A stretch of DNA of 24,240 bases, taken from NCBI GenBank assembly GCA_002708885.1, contig PAPL01000023.1, forward strand, positions 1-24,240, given 5' to 3'. The stretch's first letter is position 1. Every line of letters begins with the position of its first letter. The position numbers were made by a program, and so were the translations under genes. Below, one piece after another: positions 7,086-15,767 of the stretch. Origin of the DNA: Verrucomicrobiales bacterium. Lineage in GTDB: Bacteria; Verrucomicrobiota; Verrucomicrobiia; Verrucomicrobiales; DEV007. The notes beneath the pieces are model-generated. The model did not search any database, was not told where the DNA came from, and was given only the letters and a program-made list of their open reading frames with translations.

Positions 7086-9221
7086 ATGCGAAAAAAAAAG
7101 CTTAATCGCTTCGGCAGGATCCGATTCATCCTAAAGCTTGGAACACTATGCGGCCTCACCGCTGTCATAGGTGTTGGTGTGTTACTGGGAATTTACTCCT
7201 TATTGGCAAAAAACTATGACCTGAAAAAACTCGGAAGAATGCCCAGAAGCTCAGTAGTCTTCGACTGCAATGGGAATGAAATTGGTAAATTGCATGGCAG
7301 TGGTGCAAGATTCGTTCCGATCAATCAAGTGTCTCCACACTTTGTGAAAGCACTCTTGATTCGAGAAGATGCCCGTTTCTATGACCACGGAGGCATTGAT
7401 CCGACCGGTGTACTCAGGGCAGTTTACCGAAACGTTTTTAGGAACAAACGAGAAGGGGCAAGCACCATCACCATGCAACTTGCAAGGAACAGTTTCCGAG
7501 AACTGATGAGCCAAAAAACACTTCATAGAAAATTAATTGAAGTGATGTTGGCTAGGAGAATCGAAAAGAATTATACGAAAGATCAAATTCTAGAGTTTTA
7601 TGTGAACAGAATCTTTTTTGGATCAGGAATCTATGGCGTGGAAATGGCCAGCCTTTCCTACTTTGGTAAAAGAGCATCAGAAATGACTCTGAGTGAATCG
7701 GCCATGTTAGCCGGGATCATCCGTGGGCCGAACCGTTTTTCGCCTTTCCGTCATTACGATGATGCTGACTCAGAACGCCAAACGGTCCTGAAAAGAATGC
7801 TTTCCGAAGGTGCAATACAGGAAAGGGATTTTAAAAGTGCAATGCTTCAGCGCGTACGGATCTTAAAACAGAGGCCAGTCCAAAAGAAATCCATTAACAG
7901 CTATGCACTGGATGCTATTAGGAGGGACCTAGATGATGCCCTGAGCGAATCAAACGCTGAAGACGGTGGGCTTAAAATCTATACAAGCATTGATCTGCGC
8001 CTTCAGAGAGTAGCCGAAAAAGCAATTGAAGAAGGTCTATTATCCATTGAAAAATGGCCCGGATATAAGCACCAGACAAAAAAGCAATTCGAACTTAATG
8101 GAGCCAAAGGGACTCCTGATTATCTTCAGGGCGCAGCAGTATTACTTAATAACAGGACCGGAGCGGTCCTCGCTATCGTAGGTGGTAGGAGTATCAAACA
8201 TTCATTATTCAATAGAGCAACCTCAGCAAAAAGGCCAATCGGTTCAGCGTTCAAACCTTTCGTTTACACTGCCGCATTTAATGCAGGACTCATGCCTGGA
8301 TCACTCATTGATGACGGGCCCCTCAGAGAAGGTGAAATCAGAAACATCAATGCGCATTGGGACCCTAAAAATGCTGATCGTAAATCAATGGGATTACAAA
8401 GTGCCAGTTACGGTTTGGTCAAGTCCCGTAACACAATGTCAGTCAGAGTCGGCAACATTGCCGGAATGAAATCTGTTACAAAGACCGCGGCCGACGCGGG
8501 CATAAATATTGCAGACGATGAAATTTCTCCTCAGTTATTTCTAGGAAATCTCGATTGCGATCTCGAATCCTTAACCAGCGCTTACACGGTATTTCCCAAT
8601 AACGGGGGTCGAGTTCCAGCCTTCACAATTAATTATATTGAAGACAGCAGCGGCAAAGTTTTTTATCGGGCAGCTGCACAAAGTTACCCGGCATTACCAC
8701 CAGCTCCTTGCTCTGTGACTGCAAAGATTCTTGAAAAAGTCGTTTCAGTTAATGGAACCGCAGCACGCGCAAGGTCACTCGGATTTCGCAAACCGGCGGG
8801 AGGAAAGACTGGCACAACGGATGACTTCAAAGACACCTGGTTCATTGGTTTCACTGATAAAGTCACCTGCGGTGTATGGGCAGGCCTTGACGAGCCTAAG
8901 ACCATCATCTCTGGCGCTTACGGGAGTAACGTTGCTTTACCTATCTGGACAAAAATAATGTTCGCCTGTGAAAAGTACGGTTATCCAGCAAATGATATGA
9001 TCAGTTCAGCTCCGATGACTGAAGTAACTCTTTGCCGGACTACTGGGCAAATACCGGGAAGGAACTGCAAAAAATCAGGAAATACTTACCGCGAAAGGAT
9101 TCCTCATGATCTGGTCCCTAAGCATGTTTGCCATGTGCATGAAAACCAAAAAATCTCTAAAAGTACTAAAGAAAAACCAAACCGATTAAGAGTCCTGAAG
9201 CGCTTATTTAAACCCAATTAA
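7086..9221 (+). CDS. Class A penicillin-binding protein (transglycosylase/transpeptidase, PBP1A type)
   Basis: 711 residues. A basic N-terminus and one membrane helix (about 15-40) anchor it in the inner membrane with the enzyme domains outside. The GT51 transglycosylase domain shows IREDARFYDHGGID with catalytic E94, GASTITMQLARN near 124-135, and the EKNYTKDQILEFYVN helix. The transpeptidase domain carries all three motifs: SxxK as S387-AF-K390, SRN at 447-449 and KTG at 574-576. It polymerises and crosslinks peptidoglycan from lipid II. The C-terminal tail beyond the transpeptidase domain contains Cys residues and a basic end. The ATG at 7086 follows an AT-rich leader without a Shine-Dalgarno. 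Its TAA shares bases with the stop codon of the convergent trpC. Naming it mrcA or pbpC would be over-reading. Confidence 0.95.
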   Translation: MRKKKLNRFGRIRFILKLGTLCGLTAVIGVGVLLGIYSLLAKNYDLKKLGRMPRSSVVFDCNGNEIGKLHGSGARFVPINQVSPHFVKALLIREDARFYDHGGIDPTGVLRAVYRNVFRNKREGASTITMQLARNSFRELMSQKTLHRKLIEVMLARRIEKNYTKDQILEFYVNRIFFGSGIYGVEMASLSYFGKRASEMTLSESAMLAGIIRGPNRFSPFRHYDDADSERQTVLKRMLSEGAIQERDFKSAMLQRVRILKQRPVQKKSINSYALDAIRRDLDDALSESNAEDGGLKIYTSIDLRLQRVAEKAIEEGLLSIEKWPGYKHQTKKQFELNGAKGTPDYLQGAAVLLNNRTGAVLAIVGGRSIKHSLFNRATSAKRPIGSAFKPFVYTAAFNAGLMPGSLIDDGPLREGEIRNINAHWDPKNADRKSMGLQSASYGLVKSRNTMSVRVGNIAGMKSVTKTAADAGINIADDEISPQLFLGNLDCDLESLTSAYTVFPNNGGRVPAFTINYIEDSSGKVFYRAAAQSYPALPPAPCSVTAKILEKVVSVNGTAARARSLGFRKPAGGKTGTTDDFKDTWFIGFTDKVTCGVWAGLDEPKTIISGAYGSNVALPIWTKIMFACEKYGYPANDMISSAPMTEVTLCRTTGQIPGRNCKKSGNTYRERIPHDLVPKHVCHVHENQKISKSTKEKPNRLRVLKRLFKPN

Positions 9222-10006
9222 GTTGAAGGGGACTCCATGATCTGTTTCACTGTGGAACCAACATCATCAGCCCTCATCAGGGTCTCACCGACCAGAACCG
9301 CATCGGCTCCCCAGCTAGCAACGAGAGAAGCATCCTGAGGCGTTTTGATTCCACTCTCGCTCACAAAAAGAATATCTTCCGGGACTTCCTCACTAATTGA
9401 TTCGGTATTCTTTAGATCAACCTCAAACGTTTTCAGGTTACGGTTGTTCACACCAATAATTTTCACATCAGTCTCCAAGGCCCTTTCAAGTTCAGGTAGA
9501 TCATGAACCTCCATTAGTACCTCCAACTGATAGGTATAAGCACAATCAAAGAGCCTCTTTAGATCCTCCTGACTCAGAGCAGCGACGATCAGAAGTATAG
9601 CATCGGCTCCGGCAACTGAAGCCTCATAGATTTGTGATTCATGCACAATAAAATCTTTCCTGAGGACCGGAACGTCGACGATCTGCTGTATCTGGGTCAG
9701 ATATTCAAGCTTCCCTTTGAAATACTTTTCATCAGTGAGAACAGAAATGGCACTGGCTCCGGCATCAGCATATTTCTTGGCCTGACTGACTGGATCAAAG
9801 TCCTTGGCTATTATACCGGCAGAAGGAGACGCCTTCTTGACCTCAGCAATGAGTCCGAGCCGGTCCGACTCCACATTTATTGCTGAAGCCAATGACCTGA
9901 ACTCATTCCTTTGCAATGCCGCATATCTGAGCTTTTCAGCTCTCTGGATCAGGGGCTCAATTTCTTGCCTCTTATGAGATATGATTTCAGCTAATTTGTC
10001 GGACAT
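9218..10006 (-). CDS. trpC: Indole-3-glycerol phosphate synthase
   Basis: 262 residues, a full-length TIM-barrel TrpC. It converts CdRP to indole-3-glycerol phosphate in tryptophan synthesis. Visible motifs are IAEVKKASPSAG (E55, K57, S60), PVLRKDFI with the catalytic Lys K117, LMEVHD with the general base E166, VNNRNL (N187) and the phosphate-binding SESGI and VGETLM loops. No other trp gene is in the window, so the pathway is split in this genome. The ATG at 10006 gives a normal N-terminus and has no Shine-Dalgarno. The gene is divergent from the Tat-exported oxidoreductase (114-bp gap), and its stop overlaps that of the convergent PBP gene. Confidence 0.96.
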   Translation of the reverse strand: MSDKLAEIISHKRQEIEPLIQRAEKLRYAALQRNEFRSLASAINVESDRLGLIAEVKKASPSAGIIAKDFDPVSQAKKYADAGASAISVLTDEKYFKGKLEYLTQIQQIVDVPVLRKDFIVHESQIYEASVAGADAILLIVAALSQEDLKRLFDCAYTYQLEVLMEVHDLPELERALETDVKIIGVNNRNLKTFEVDLKNTESISEEVPEDILFVSESGIKTPQDASLVASWGADAVLVGETLMRADDVGSTVKQIMESPST

Positions 10007-10120
10007 GACGATTCAGAATTAAAATAATAGCTTTTAAAGAAAGAAACTTCAACTCGTAGGCACATTCAATTAGCATCGATTTTGCTCGCAGATAAGGTCT
10101 CTTAATAACATTATCTATTT

Positions 10121-11458
10121 ATGTCTTCTATTCAAACATCACGCAGACGCTTTCTCAAGAGATCATCCCTAGCGGCTACTTCTCCGGTACTGATTCCAAA
10201 TTTAATCTCTGCCGCATCTCCTAACTCAAAATTGAGTCATGCAGTCGTTGGCTGTGATGGTCAGGGCTGGAGCGATCTGAGTAATATTTCGTCTCATCCC
10301 AGTGTCAATGTCACTGCTATCTGTGATGTCGACACATCACGAATGTCTAAAGCAGCCGCAAAATTTCCAAACGCGCGCAAATATCAGGACTGGCGTGAAC
10401 TACTTGCAAATGAAGGTGATAAAATTGATTCAGTACAAGTAGCAATACCTGATCATATGCACGCGAGCGTTTCCATCGCTGCGATGGAGCTTGGAAAACA
10501 TGTCTATTGTGAGAAACCGCTGGCTCACGAAATTTCCGAAGCCCGCGCCATGGGTCAAGCCGCCAAAAAGGCACGAGTTGTTACTCAAATGGGAAATCAG
10601 ATCCAATCCAGTATCGAATACCGTTCGGCAGTGATGCTCATACAGCAAGGTGTCATTGGTAAGGTGAAAGAAGTGCATGCATGGTCCGGAGCATCCTTCC
10701 CTCATAAGGGAAGGCCTTCAGGGGCTGATCCCATTCCAAAATCTTTGGACTGGGATAAGTGGCTCGGAGTAGCTGCGGAAAGACCATATAAAAACGGAAT
10801 CTACCATCCCTTCAACTGGCGAGGCTGGCAAGATTTCGGGACGGGGCCAATAGGGGATTTTATGTGTCATATAATGGATTCACCATTCAAAGCCCTCGAG
10901 CTAACCGCTCCTGACAGCGTCATTGCAACTGGAGTACCTGATGACTGGGCTCAAAATGAAAAATGGAACACCGAAAATTGGCCAGCATGGGCAACTTATG
11001 AATATGATTTTCCGGGCACTAAATGGACGGCCGGTGAAAGGATCACCGTTCGGTGGTACGATGGCGGAAAAAAACCACCAAGAAAATTGGCAGGATTTGA
11101 AAAAGCTGACCGGCAACTGCCTGGTAGCGGAAGCCTCTTTATCGGAGAAACTGGCAACCTCCTATTGCCTCATGTTGGAGGCCCTCAGCTAGTCCCTTAT
11201 TCAAAGAACAAGGGACTATCCAGGCCCAAGCTCAAAGGTCGTAGCCATTACCACTCATATGTGGATGCTTGTCTCGGAAAAGATAAGGCCACTTCCAATT
11301 TCGATTTCGCGGTTCCCCTCACAGAAACAACGTTGCTTGGAAACATTGCGAACCGTTTCCACGGTCAAAAACTGATCTGGAACCAAAAGGAAATGAAAAT
11401 AACTAATCATTCAGATGCTCATGCATTAGTTCACCGCGAACCAAGAAAATTTGCATAG
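10121..11458 (+). CDS. Tat-exported Gfo/Idh/MocA-family oxidoreductase
   Basis: 445 residues. The N-terminus is a twin-arginine signal (SRRRFLK at 7-13, then a hydrophobic Ala-rich stretch to about residue 32), so the folded, cofactor-loaded enzyme is predicted to be exported. The Rossmann domain follows, with VVGCDGQGW as the dinucleotide loop (43-50), ICDVD closing the second strand, and CEKPLAHE (130-137), the family's EKP motif with the catalytic Lys. GDFMCHIMDSPFKAL is the substrate-domain motif. Such Tat-tagged NAD(P)-dependent oxidoreductases are highly expanded in Planctomycetes and Verrucomicrobia and are assumed to act on sugars or sugar derivatives. The exact substrate is unknown. 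It stands alone, with no sugar transporter or sulfatase beside it. Confidence 0.93.
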   Translation: MSSIQTSRRRFLKRSSLAATSPVLIPNLISAASPNSKLSHAVVGCDGQGWSDLSNISSHPSVNVTAICDVDTSRMSKAAAKFPNARKYQDWRELLANEGDKIDSVQVAIPDHMHASVSIAAMELGKHVYCEKPLAHEISEARAMGQAAKKARVVTQMGNQIQSSIEYRSAVMLIQQGVIGKVKEVHAWSGASFPHKGRPSGADPIPKSLDWDKWLGVAAERPYKNGIYHPFNWRGWQDFGTGPIGDFMCHIMDSPFKALELTAPDSVIATGVPDDWAQNEKWNTENWPAWATYEYDFPGTKWTAGERITVRWYDGGKKPPRKLAGFEKADRQLPGSGSLFIGETGNLLLPHVGGPQLVPYSKNKGLSRPKLKGRSHYHSYVDACLGKDKATSNFDFAVPLTETTLLGNIANRFHGQKLIWNQKEMKITNHSDAHALVHREPRKFA

Positions 11459-11563
11459 TATTTTCATTACTTAAAAGGCCTAGCAATATCCATATTTGCA
11501 TGATTTTTTGCTGAATCTTCAAATATTTGGAGAATTCATAGTCATTTGAAATCCAAAAAAATC

Positions 11564-11591
11564 TTGAAGACACACAGGGGACGGCTAAACT
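11564..11591 (+). promoter_or_regulatory. Candidate promoter for tRNA-Gly
   Basis: TTGAAG at 11564-11569 and TAAACT at 11586-11591 are separated by 16 bp. Transcription would start near 11598, some 14 bp before the mature tRNA, a typical arrangement for a stand-alone tRNA gene. Each hexamer has four matches to the sigma-70 consensus. Confidence 0.45.
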
Positions 11592-11611
11592 CCCTACCCG
11601 CACATGGAAAA

Positions 11612-11686
11612 GCGGGTGTAGCTCAGGGGTAGAGCGCAACCTTGCCAAGGTTGAAGTCGTGAGTTCGAATCTCATCACCCGCTCCA
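11612..11686 (+). tRNA. tRNA-Gly (anticodon GCC)
   Basis: The acceptor stem GCGGGTG pairs perfectly with CACCCGC. The D arm is GCTC/GAGC, and the anticodon stem CAACC/GGTTG encloses the loop TTGCCAA with anticodon GCC (reads GGC and GGT). The T arm is GTGAG/CTCAT around TTCGAAT. The discriminator base is T and the 3' CCA is encoded. The variable loop is short (class I). Total length is 75 nt. A rho-independent terminator lies 14 bp downstream, so it is probably a single-gene unit. Confidence 0.98.
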
Positions 11687-11700
11687 TTTTCCATAATAGA

Positions 11701-11722
11701 GGCCCTCATGTAGGGCCCTTTT
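11701..11722 (+). terminator. Intrinsic terminator after tRNA-Gly
   Basis: GGCCCT pairs with AGGGCC around the 5-base loop CATGT, followed by CTTTTC. The stem is short but GC-rich and sits directly between the tRNA and prmA. Confidence 0.8.
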
Positions 11723-11748
11723 CATGTTAACTTAGTAAACTGAAAAAG

Positions 11749-12609
11749 GTGTTTGTTTGGTCAAAGGTGAGTCCTCTTAGCAAACAACCGGTATTCGAAG
11801 ATCGGTTCTTGGGCCTCGATCAAACCAATGCCGTGATCACTGAACTGCCGGGAAAGAAAAGATTCCGCATCGAAGTTTATTGTAATGGTAAAAAGGAAGC
11901 TCAAAAACTTTTAAATGAATTCGGCGGTCAATTATCAGAATTAAAAGTAAGGGACTGGGCAAGACTCAACGCCTCTTCTGAACGTGCTCCAATAAAAATT
12001 CGAGACCGGTTCATTATCACCGGCAGTAACAAAAAATCGGAAATTAAAAAAATCAGTAAGGCCTTTGAAGGCCGTGATGTGATTTCAATACCGGCCGCGC
12101 TTGCTTTCGGGACCGGGGACCATGAAACTACTTCGACCTGTCTAAGATTACTGGTGGACATCACTAAAGAATATACAAAAAATAATAAAGAATGGTCACT
12201 TTGTGATATCGGAACAGGAACAGGCATTTTGGCTATTGCCGCAAAAATGCTCGGTTCAAAAAAGGTCGAATGTTTTGATTTTGATTCGACTGCCATCGAT
12301 GTCGCAAAACGCAATATATTAAGAAATGAAACGCCCGATATATTAGTTTATGAAGCGGATCTTTTCGAATGGAAACCAAGGAAGAAAACTTCCTGGAACA
12401 TCATCACTGCTAATATTTTTGCAAATGTACTTAACGCAAACCTCGCTAAAATATTCAGTGCATTAGCGCCTGAAGGAAACTTGATATTATCAGGCATTCT
12501 GAGGGAACACGAGAAAAGCGTCATCGAAAGCGCCAAAAAAACATCCTTACAAGATCCCATGATATACCGGAAAGGAAAATGGGTAAGCATGCATTATAAA
12601 AAAGATTAA
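11749..12609 (+). CDS. prmA: Ribosomal protein L11 methyltransferase (PrmA)
   Basis: 286 residues. The C-terminal SAM-dependent methyltransferase domain shows the PrmA signature AFGTGDHETTS, then motif I DIGTGTGILAIAA, the acidic strand end CFDFDS and the ITANIFANV motif (the NI[LF] catalytic-loop equivalent). An N-terminal substrate-recognition domain precedes it. The enzyme methylates ribosomal protein L11. The start is uncertain: I use the GTG at 11749 (Met-Phe-Val-Trp); a second GTG at 11767 is possible. A TAAACT hexamer ends 7 bp before the first GTG, compatible with a nearly leaderless mRNA, but no -35 is evident. The PanB-like gene begins 66 bp downstream. Confidence 0.9.
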   Translation: MFVWSKVSPLSKQPVFEDRFLGLDQTNAVITELPGKKRFRIEVYCNGKKEAQKLLNEFGGQLSELKVRDWARLNASSERAPIKIRDRFIITGSNKKSEIKKISKAFEGRDVISIPAALAFGTGDHETTSTCLRLLVDITKEYTKNNKEWSLCDIGTGTGILAIAAKMLGSKKVECFDFDSTAIDVAKRNILRNETPDILVYEADLFEWKPRKKTSWNIITANIFANVLNANLAKIFSALAPEGNLILSGILREHEKSVIESAKKTSLQDPMIYRKGKWVSMHYKKD

Positions 12610-12675
12610 ATGGAAGAGAATGAACGTTTATCGATTGCCAATTAGGACACACTCCAATATTTGATTAATAAGATT

Positions 12676-13491
12676 ATGCTAAGACCCAGAAAAAAATATA
12701 CCGTTTATGACCTTCAACAATTAAAAGGACAACGGTGCCTGACTCACATTCATGTCAAATCACCCGAAGAGGCTGCCGCGGCTGAAAGTGCGGGAGTAGA
12801 TCTTATGAGCTGCAGTTTCGACTCCATGGAAGCCCAGTTAAGATTGCCTCGTATCGTTGAAGCCGCCCCCAATAGTTTCATTTCTGTAGCAACTCCTCAC
12901 GGCATGGCAAGTGCTGAAGAGGCCATTCGAATCTCATTCAAAGCTCTAGAAATCGGAGCCAGTTCTGTCTATTGCTCCGCAGGCACCAGAATAATAGAAA
13001 AAATGTGTAATGAAAAAATTCCGGTAGTCGGACATCTCGGAATGATACCAAGGCACGTGACGTGGACAAACTACAGGGCAATTGGAAAAACAGTGAATGA
13101 GGCGAAGCGCCTCTATGATCAGATGAAAGAACTAGAAAATGCAGGTGCCTACGCAGCTGAATTTGAAGTTATTCCACACCAATTGGCAACTTACCTAAGT
13201 TCAAAAACCACAATGATCCTAATGTCCCTAGGGTCAGGAACTGGTTGCGATACACAATTTCTTTTTTCTGATGATATTCTAGGAGATTACGACGAAAGAT
13301 TACCTAGGCACGCTAAAGCATATCGCAACTTTTATAACGAAAATCAACGGTTGCAAAATGAACGCATCGCTGCCTTTACTGAATACATCAGTGACGTTAA
13401 AGGTGGCAATTTTCCTGACCCATCGAACTTAATAAATATGGATGAGAAATTACTTCAGGAAGCGATACGTAAAATTGAAGAAAATAGATAA
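12676..13491 (+). CDS. Divergent PanB-like (ketopantoate hydroxymethyltransferase family) protein
   Basis: About 271 residues from the ATG at 12676; an in-frame TTG at 12661 would add five. The overall pattern follows PanB of the PEP-mutase/isocitrate-lyase superfamily: PVVGHLGMIP (family GHLGLTPQ), GAYAAEFEVIP with the conserved Glu (family LECVP), LGSGTGCDTQFLF (family GAGxxCDGQ), and a C-terminal AFTEYISDVKGGNFPDP helix. However, the VGDS, VADMPFMSY and VKLEGG blocks that carry the metal ligands and catalytic Lys of true PanB read CSFDS, VATPHGMAS and VYCSAG here. Membership in the superfamily is well supported; ketopantoate synthesis is not. It may act on a related 2-oxo acid without the usual metal site. 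No panC or panD is nearby. It is convergent with ribD (31 bp). Confidence 0.8.
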   Translation: MLRPRKKYTVYDLQQLKGQRCLTHIHVKSPEEAAAAESAGVDLMSCSFDSMEAQLRLPRIVEAAPNSFISVATPHGMASAEEAIRISFKALEIGASSVYCSAGTRIIEKMCNEKIPVVGHLGMIPRHVTWTNYRAIGKTVNEAKRLYDQMKELENAGAYAAEFEVIPHQLATYLSSKTTMILMSLGSGTGCDTQFLFSDDILGDYDERLPRHAKAYRNFYNENQRLQNERIAAFTEYISDVKGGNFPDPSNLINMDEKLLQEAIRKIEENR

Positions 13492-13522
13492 CGGATCTTA
13501 GAGAACCCTCATCATCATGGTT

Positions 13523-14557
13523 CTAGTCCCGCACTAATCCTCTGACCCTTAAATCCTCACCGATCCTCTTGACTGTTATGTCACATAATTGTGCCGAGCT
13601 TGGAAAAGCAATGTCAGCAACTGGTGTGCATTTATTTCCGCAAAGGATAGGTGCAATATAAAAACAGACCTCATCAACTAACTGTTTTCTGAACGCTTCC
13701 CCCAATAACTTACCACCCCCTTCGATCATAACATTCATACAATTATATTTGCCTGCCAAATCCTTCAACACTGCTTTTAATGATTTCCTCTTATATAAGA
13801 GAGTCCTGTCAGTGAATCTGTCAGTAAAAACCTGAGAATTATCCGGCAATTTTCCGCTACGAGTAAGAATCACCCTCCAAGGCTGCTCCTTGCCTCGTTT
13901 GAGAATTTTAGAATCGCGAATAGTCAGTTTAGGATCATCCGCACGAACAGTTCCGGCACCCACTAAAATTGCATCCACCTCTCCCCGGACCTTTTGTGCA
14001 TCGGCAAGAGACTCTCTACAAGTCAGCCATTGGCCCTCCTCTGCTGGCCTCGTGAGGCGGCCATCAATACTCATCCCGGCCTTCGCTATTACCCAGGGCA
14101 AACCAGTCGTAATATATTTTCCAAAAGGCCTAATTAATTTCTCACAGCTCTCCTTTAAAACGCCTTCTGTGACATGAATGCCCTTCTTTCTTAATCGTCG
14201 TTTTACTTTGCCCCTATGCACAGGATTAGGATCATTGCTTCCGTAAACCACACGGTCGATACCCGCATCAATTATCGCGTCAGTGCAGGGCGGAGTCCTA
14301 CCATGAGTCGAACACGGTTCAAGGGTCACATAAAGAGTCGACCCCTTTAAAGATTTAGTCCCGGCATTTTGAATAGCTTCAATTTCCGCGTGCGGAAAAC
14401 CTGCGCACCGGTGATAGCCCCTGGATATAATTTTTTTACCTTTCACTATGACACAACCCACGGCAGGATTGGGACTAGTAAGACCCTCTCCTTTCATAGC
14501 TTCCCGCAATGCTACCTTCATGAAGCCGGTATCCTTTTCGTCGTTAATGTCACTCAT
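13523..14557 (-). CDS. ribD: Riboflavin biosynthesis protein RibD (deaminase/reductase)
   Basis: 344 residues, two-domain. The N-terminal cytidine-deaminase-like domain has the zinc motif HAEIEAI (H57, catalytic E59) and LEPCSTHGRTPPC (C82, C91), preceded by SPNPAVGCVIVK. The C-terminal reductase domain (about 155-344) shows AKAGMSIDGR, VGAGTVRADDP and VMIEGGGKL for NADPH and substrate binding. It performs the deamination and ribosyl reduction steps of riboflavin synthesis. It is transcribed alone here; ribE, ribBA and ribH are not in the window. The upstream gap of 66 bp is too short for an FMN riboswitch. The ATG at 14557 lacks a Shine-Dalgarno and is divergent from the GspF-like gene. Confidence 0.96.
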   Translation of the reverse strand: MSDINDEKDTGFMKVALREAMKGEGLTSPNPAVGCVIVKGKKIISRGYHRCAGFPHAEIEAIQNAGTKSLKGSTLYVTLEPCSTHGRTPPCTDAIIDAGIDRVVYGSNDPNPVHRGKVKRRLRKKGIHVTEGVLKESCEKLIRPFGKYITTGLPWVIAKAGMSIDGRLTRPAEEGQWLTCRESLADAQKVRGEVDAILVGAGTVRADDPKLTIRDSKILKRGKEQPWRVILTRSGKLPDNSQVFTDRFTDRTLLYKRKSLKAVLKDLAGKYNCMNVMIEGGGKLLGEAFRKQLVDEVCFYIAPILCGNKCTPVADIAFPSSAQLCDITVKRIGEDLRVRGLVRD

Positions 14558-14623
14558 AATAAAAAATCAGTTAGCCACACTGACTGGATTAATGAATAGT
14601 AAAACAGAAAAATTGTTTTCGCC

Positions 14624-15613
14624 ATGCTGAACGACCGCGACAAGTACCTTATTTACAGTGAACTCGCAAAACTTTCTGAAGCAGGTTTTCCGATAAATAA
14701 TGCAGCTGAAGCGATACTGGACACTCGACCTCCCAGCAGACAAGTAAATTTTCTGAATGAAATAATCAATGGTATCGAAGCAAAAAAATCGCTTACAGAA
14801 ACCATTAAATCCCTCCCTTCCAAACTCAGTCCATTAGAAGTGTCCCTGATCAATGCAGGAGAAAAGTCTGGAAAAATACCCGAAATATTCAATCATTTAT
14901 CACGATATTTCAGTTTAAAAAACACCATCCAGAAAAAGATCAAAGCCGGTTTAATTTATCCGGTCCTATTATTGCACCTTGGGATTATTCTGCTTGCTCT
15001 AGCAAAAACAGCGCAGAGCCGGGACTTTGCGAGCGAAGCAATGAATGTTTTCACCACCCTGATAATCTTTTATCTGGCCTGCGCGATTTTTTATTTTAGC
15101 TTTCGAGCCGCTAACCGCAAAGCGCAAAGATCTGCATCGCTAGATGCTTTTTTGAATAAAATCCCTATCTTTGGAAAAGTACGGAAATCGTTCGCATTGT
15201 CACGATTTACCGAGATTCTCCGCACTTATCTCATTTCCAGTCATAGCGTTTCATCTTCTATTCTTGCCGCCTCGGAAGCCTCTGCGAGTGGTCGGATACT
15301 TCAATGTGCAAAAGAAAAAATTTTACCTAGTGTTGATGCTGGTAATCCGGTGGGCCCGGTCCTTGCAACCGAACCTGATAATTTTCCTCCTGTTTTCGCG
15401 AGGGCCTACATAACAAGTGAAGAATCCGGAACTCTCGATGTTGAACTCAAAAAATGGGCATCTGTCTTTACTGATGAAGCCGAATCCTCATCAAAAAAAA
15501 TGGGTGTCATTTTTCCAAAAATCGCATACCTCCTCATTGTGATTATCGTGATCTGGCAAATATTCAAAATGGCAAATATCTATTTTCAAACGCTCGAGAA
15601 ACTTATTCGCTAG
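14624..15613 (+). CDS. Orphan GspF/PilC-type inner-membrane protein
   Basis: 329 residues with two T2SF domains. The first (about 10-125) contains INAGEKSGKIPEIFNHLSRYF. The second (about 190-315) contains TSEESGTLDVELKKWASVF; both are the repeated aGE.sG motif of type II secretion F proteins. Three membrane helices are predicted near 109-128, 142-161 and 296-316, as in GspF/PilC. Family members form the inner-membrane platform that couples the assembly ATPase to pseudopilus or type IV pilus growth. No gspE/pilB, gspG or secretin gene is adjacent, and recA follows 178 bp downstream. It is somewhat short at the N-terminus compared with E. coli GspF (about 400 residues). Function in a secretion or pilus machine is inferred from family only. 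Confidence 0.88.
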   Translation: MLNDRDKYLIYSELAKLSEAGFPINNAAEAILDTRPPSRQVNFLNEIINGIEAKKSLTETIKSLPSKLSPLEVSLINAGEKSGKIPEIFNHLSRYFSLKNTIQKKIKAGLIYPVLLLHLGIILLALAKTAQSRDFASEAMNVFTTLIIFYLACAIFYFSFRAANRKAQRSASLDAFLNKIPIFGKVRKSFALSRFTEILRTYLISSHSVSSSILAASEASASGRILQCAKEKILPSVDAGNPVGPVLATEPDNFPPVFARAYITSEESGTLDVELKKWASVFTDEAESSSKKMGVIFPKIAYLLIVIIVIWQIFKMANIYFQTLEKLIR

Positions 15614-15738
15614 AAAGAACAGAACATAAAAATTCTCTTAATTGCCTCATGACAGCTAGTTGAGGATTGAATATCAGGGCTAATTTCGCTAAAATATAAG
15701 GAAAACTGAAATTTTAGGAATAAATTACTTGATGTAAC

Positions 15739-15767
15739 TGTATTTTTGAACACTGTATATATGTTCA
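15739..15767 (+). promoter_or_regulatory. Candidate LexA/SOS operator overlapping the recA promoter
   Basis: At 15739-15752 the sequence TGTAT-tttt-GAACA matches 8 of 10 positions of the operator TGTTC-N4-GAACA that I recall being reported for Verrucomicrobia LexA. The right half-site also pairs with a TGTTCA 9 bp further on, forming the inverted repeat TGAACA-N9-TGTTCA (15747-15767). The stretch CTGTATATAT in between also resembles half of an E. coli SOS box. A -35-like TTGAAC (15747-15752) lies inside it, with TAAATT (15769-15774) 16 bp on, so binding would block the promoter. This placement is what autoregulated recA genes show. Confidence 0.5.

Noticed and set aside
11403..11687. 94-residue minus-strand frame covering tRNA-Gly
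   Set aside because: Its start (MERVMRFELTTSTLARLRST) is the well-known spurious translation of the tRNA complement; the tRNA is unambiguous.
13502..13524. Hairpin AGAACC/GGTTCT between the PanB-like gene and ribD as a terminator
   Set aside because: Six-base stem with an 11-base loop and no T-run on either strand; too weak to call.
14558..14623. FMN riboswitch before ribD
   Set aside because: The gap to the divergent gene is only 66 bp, shorter than the element, and no conserved FMN-box sequence is seen.
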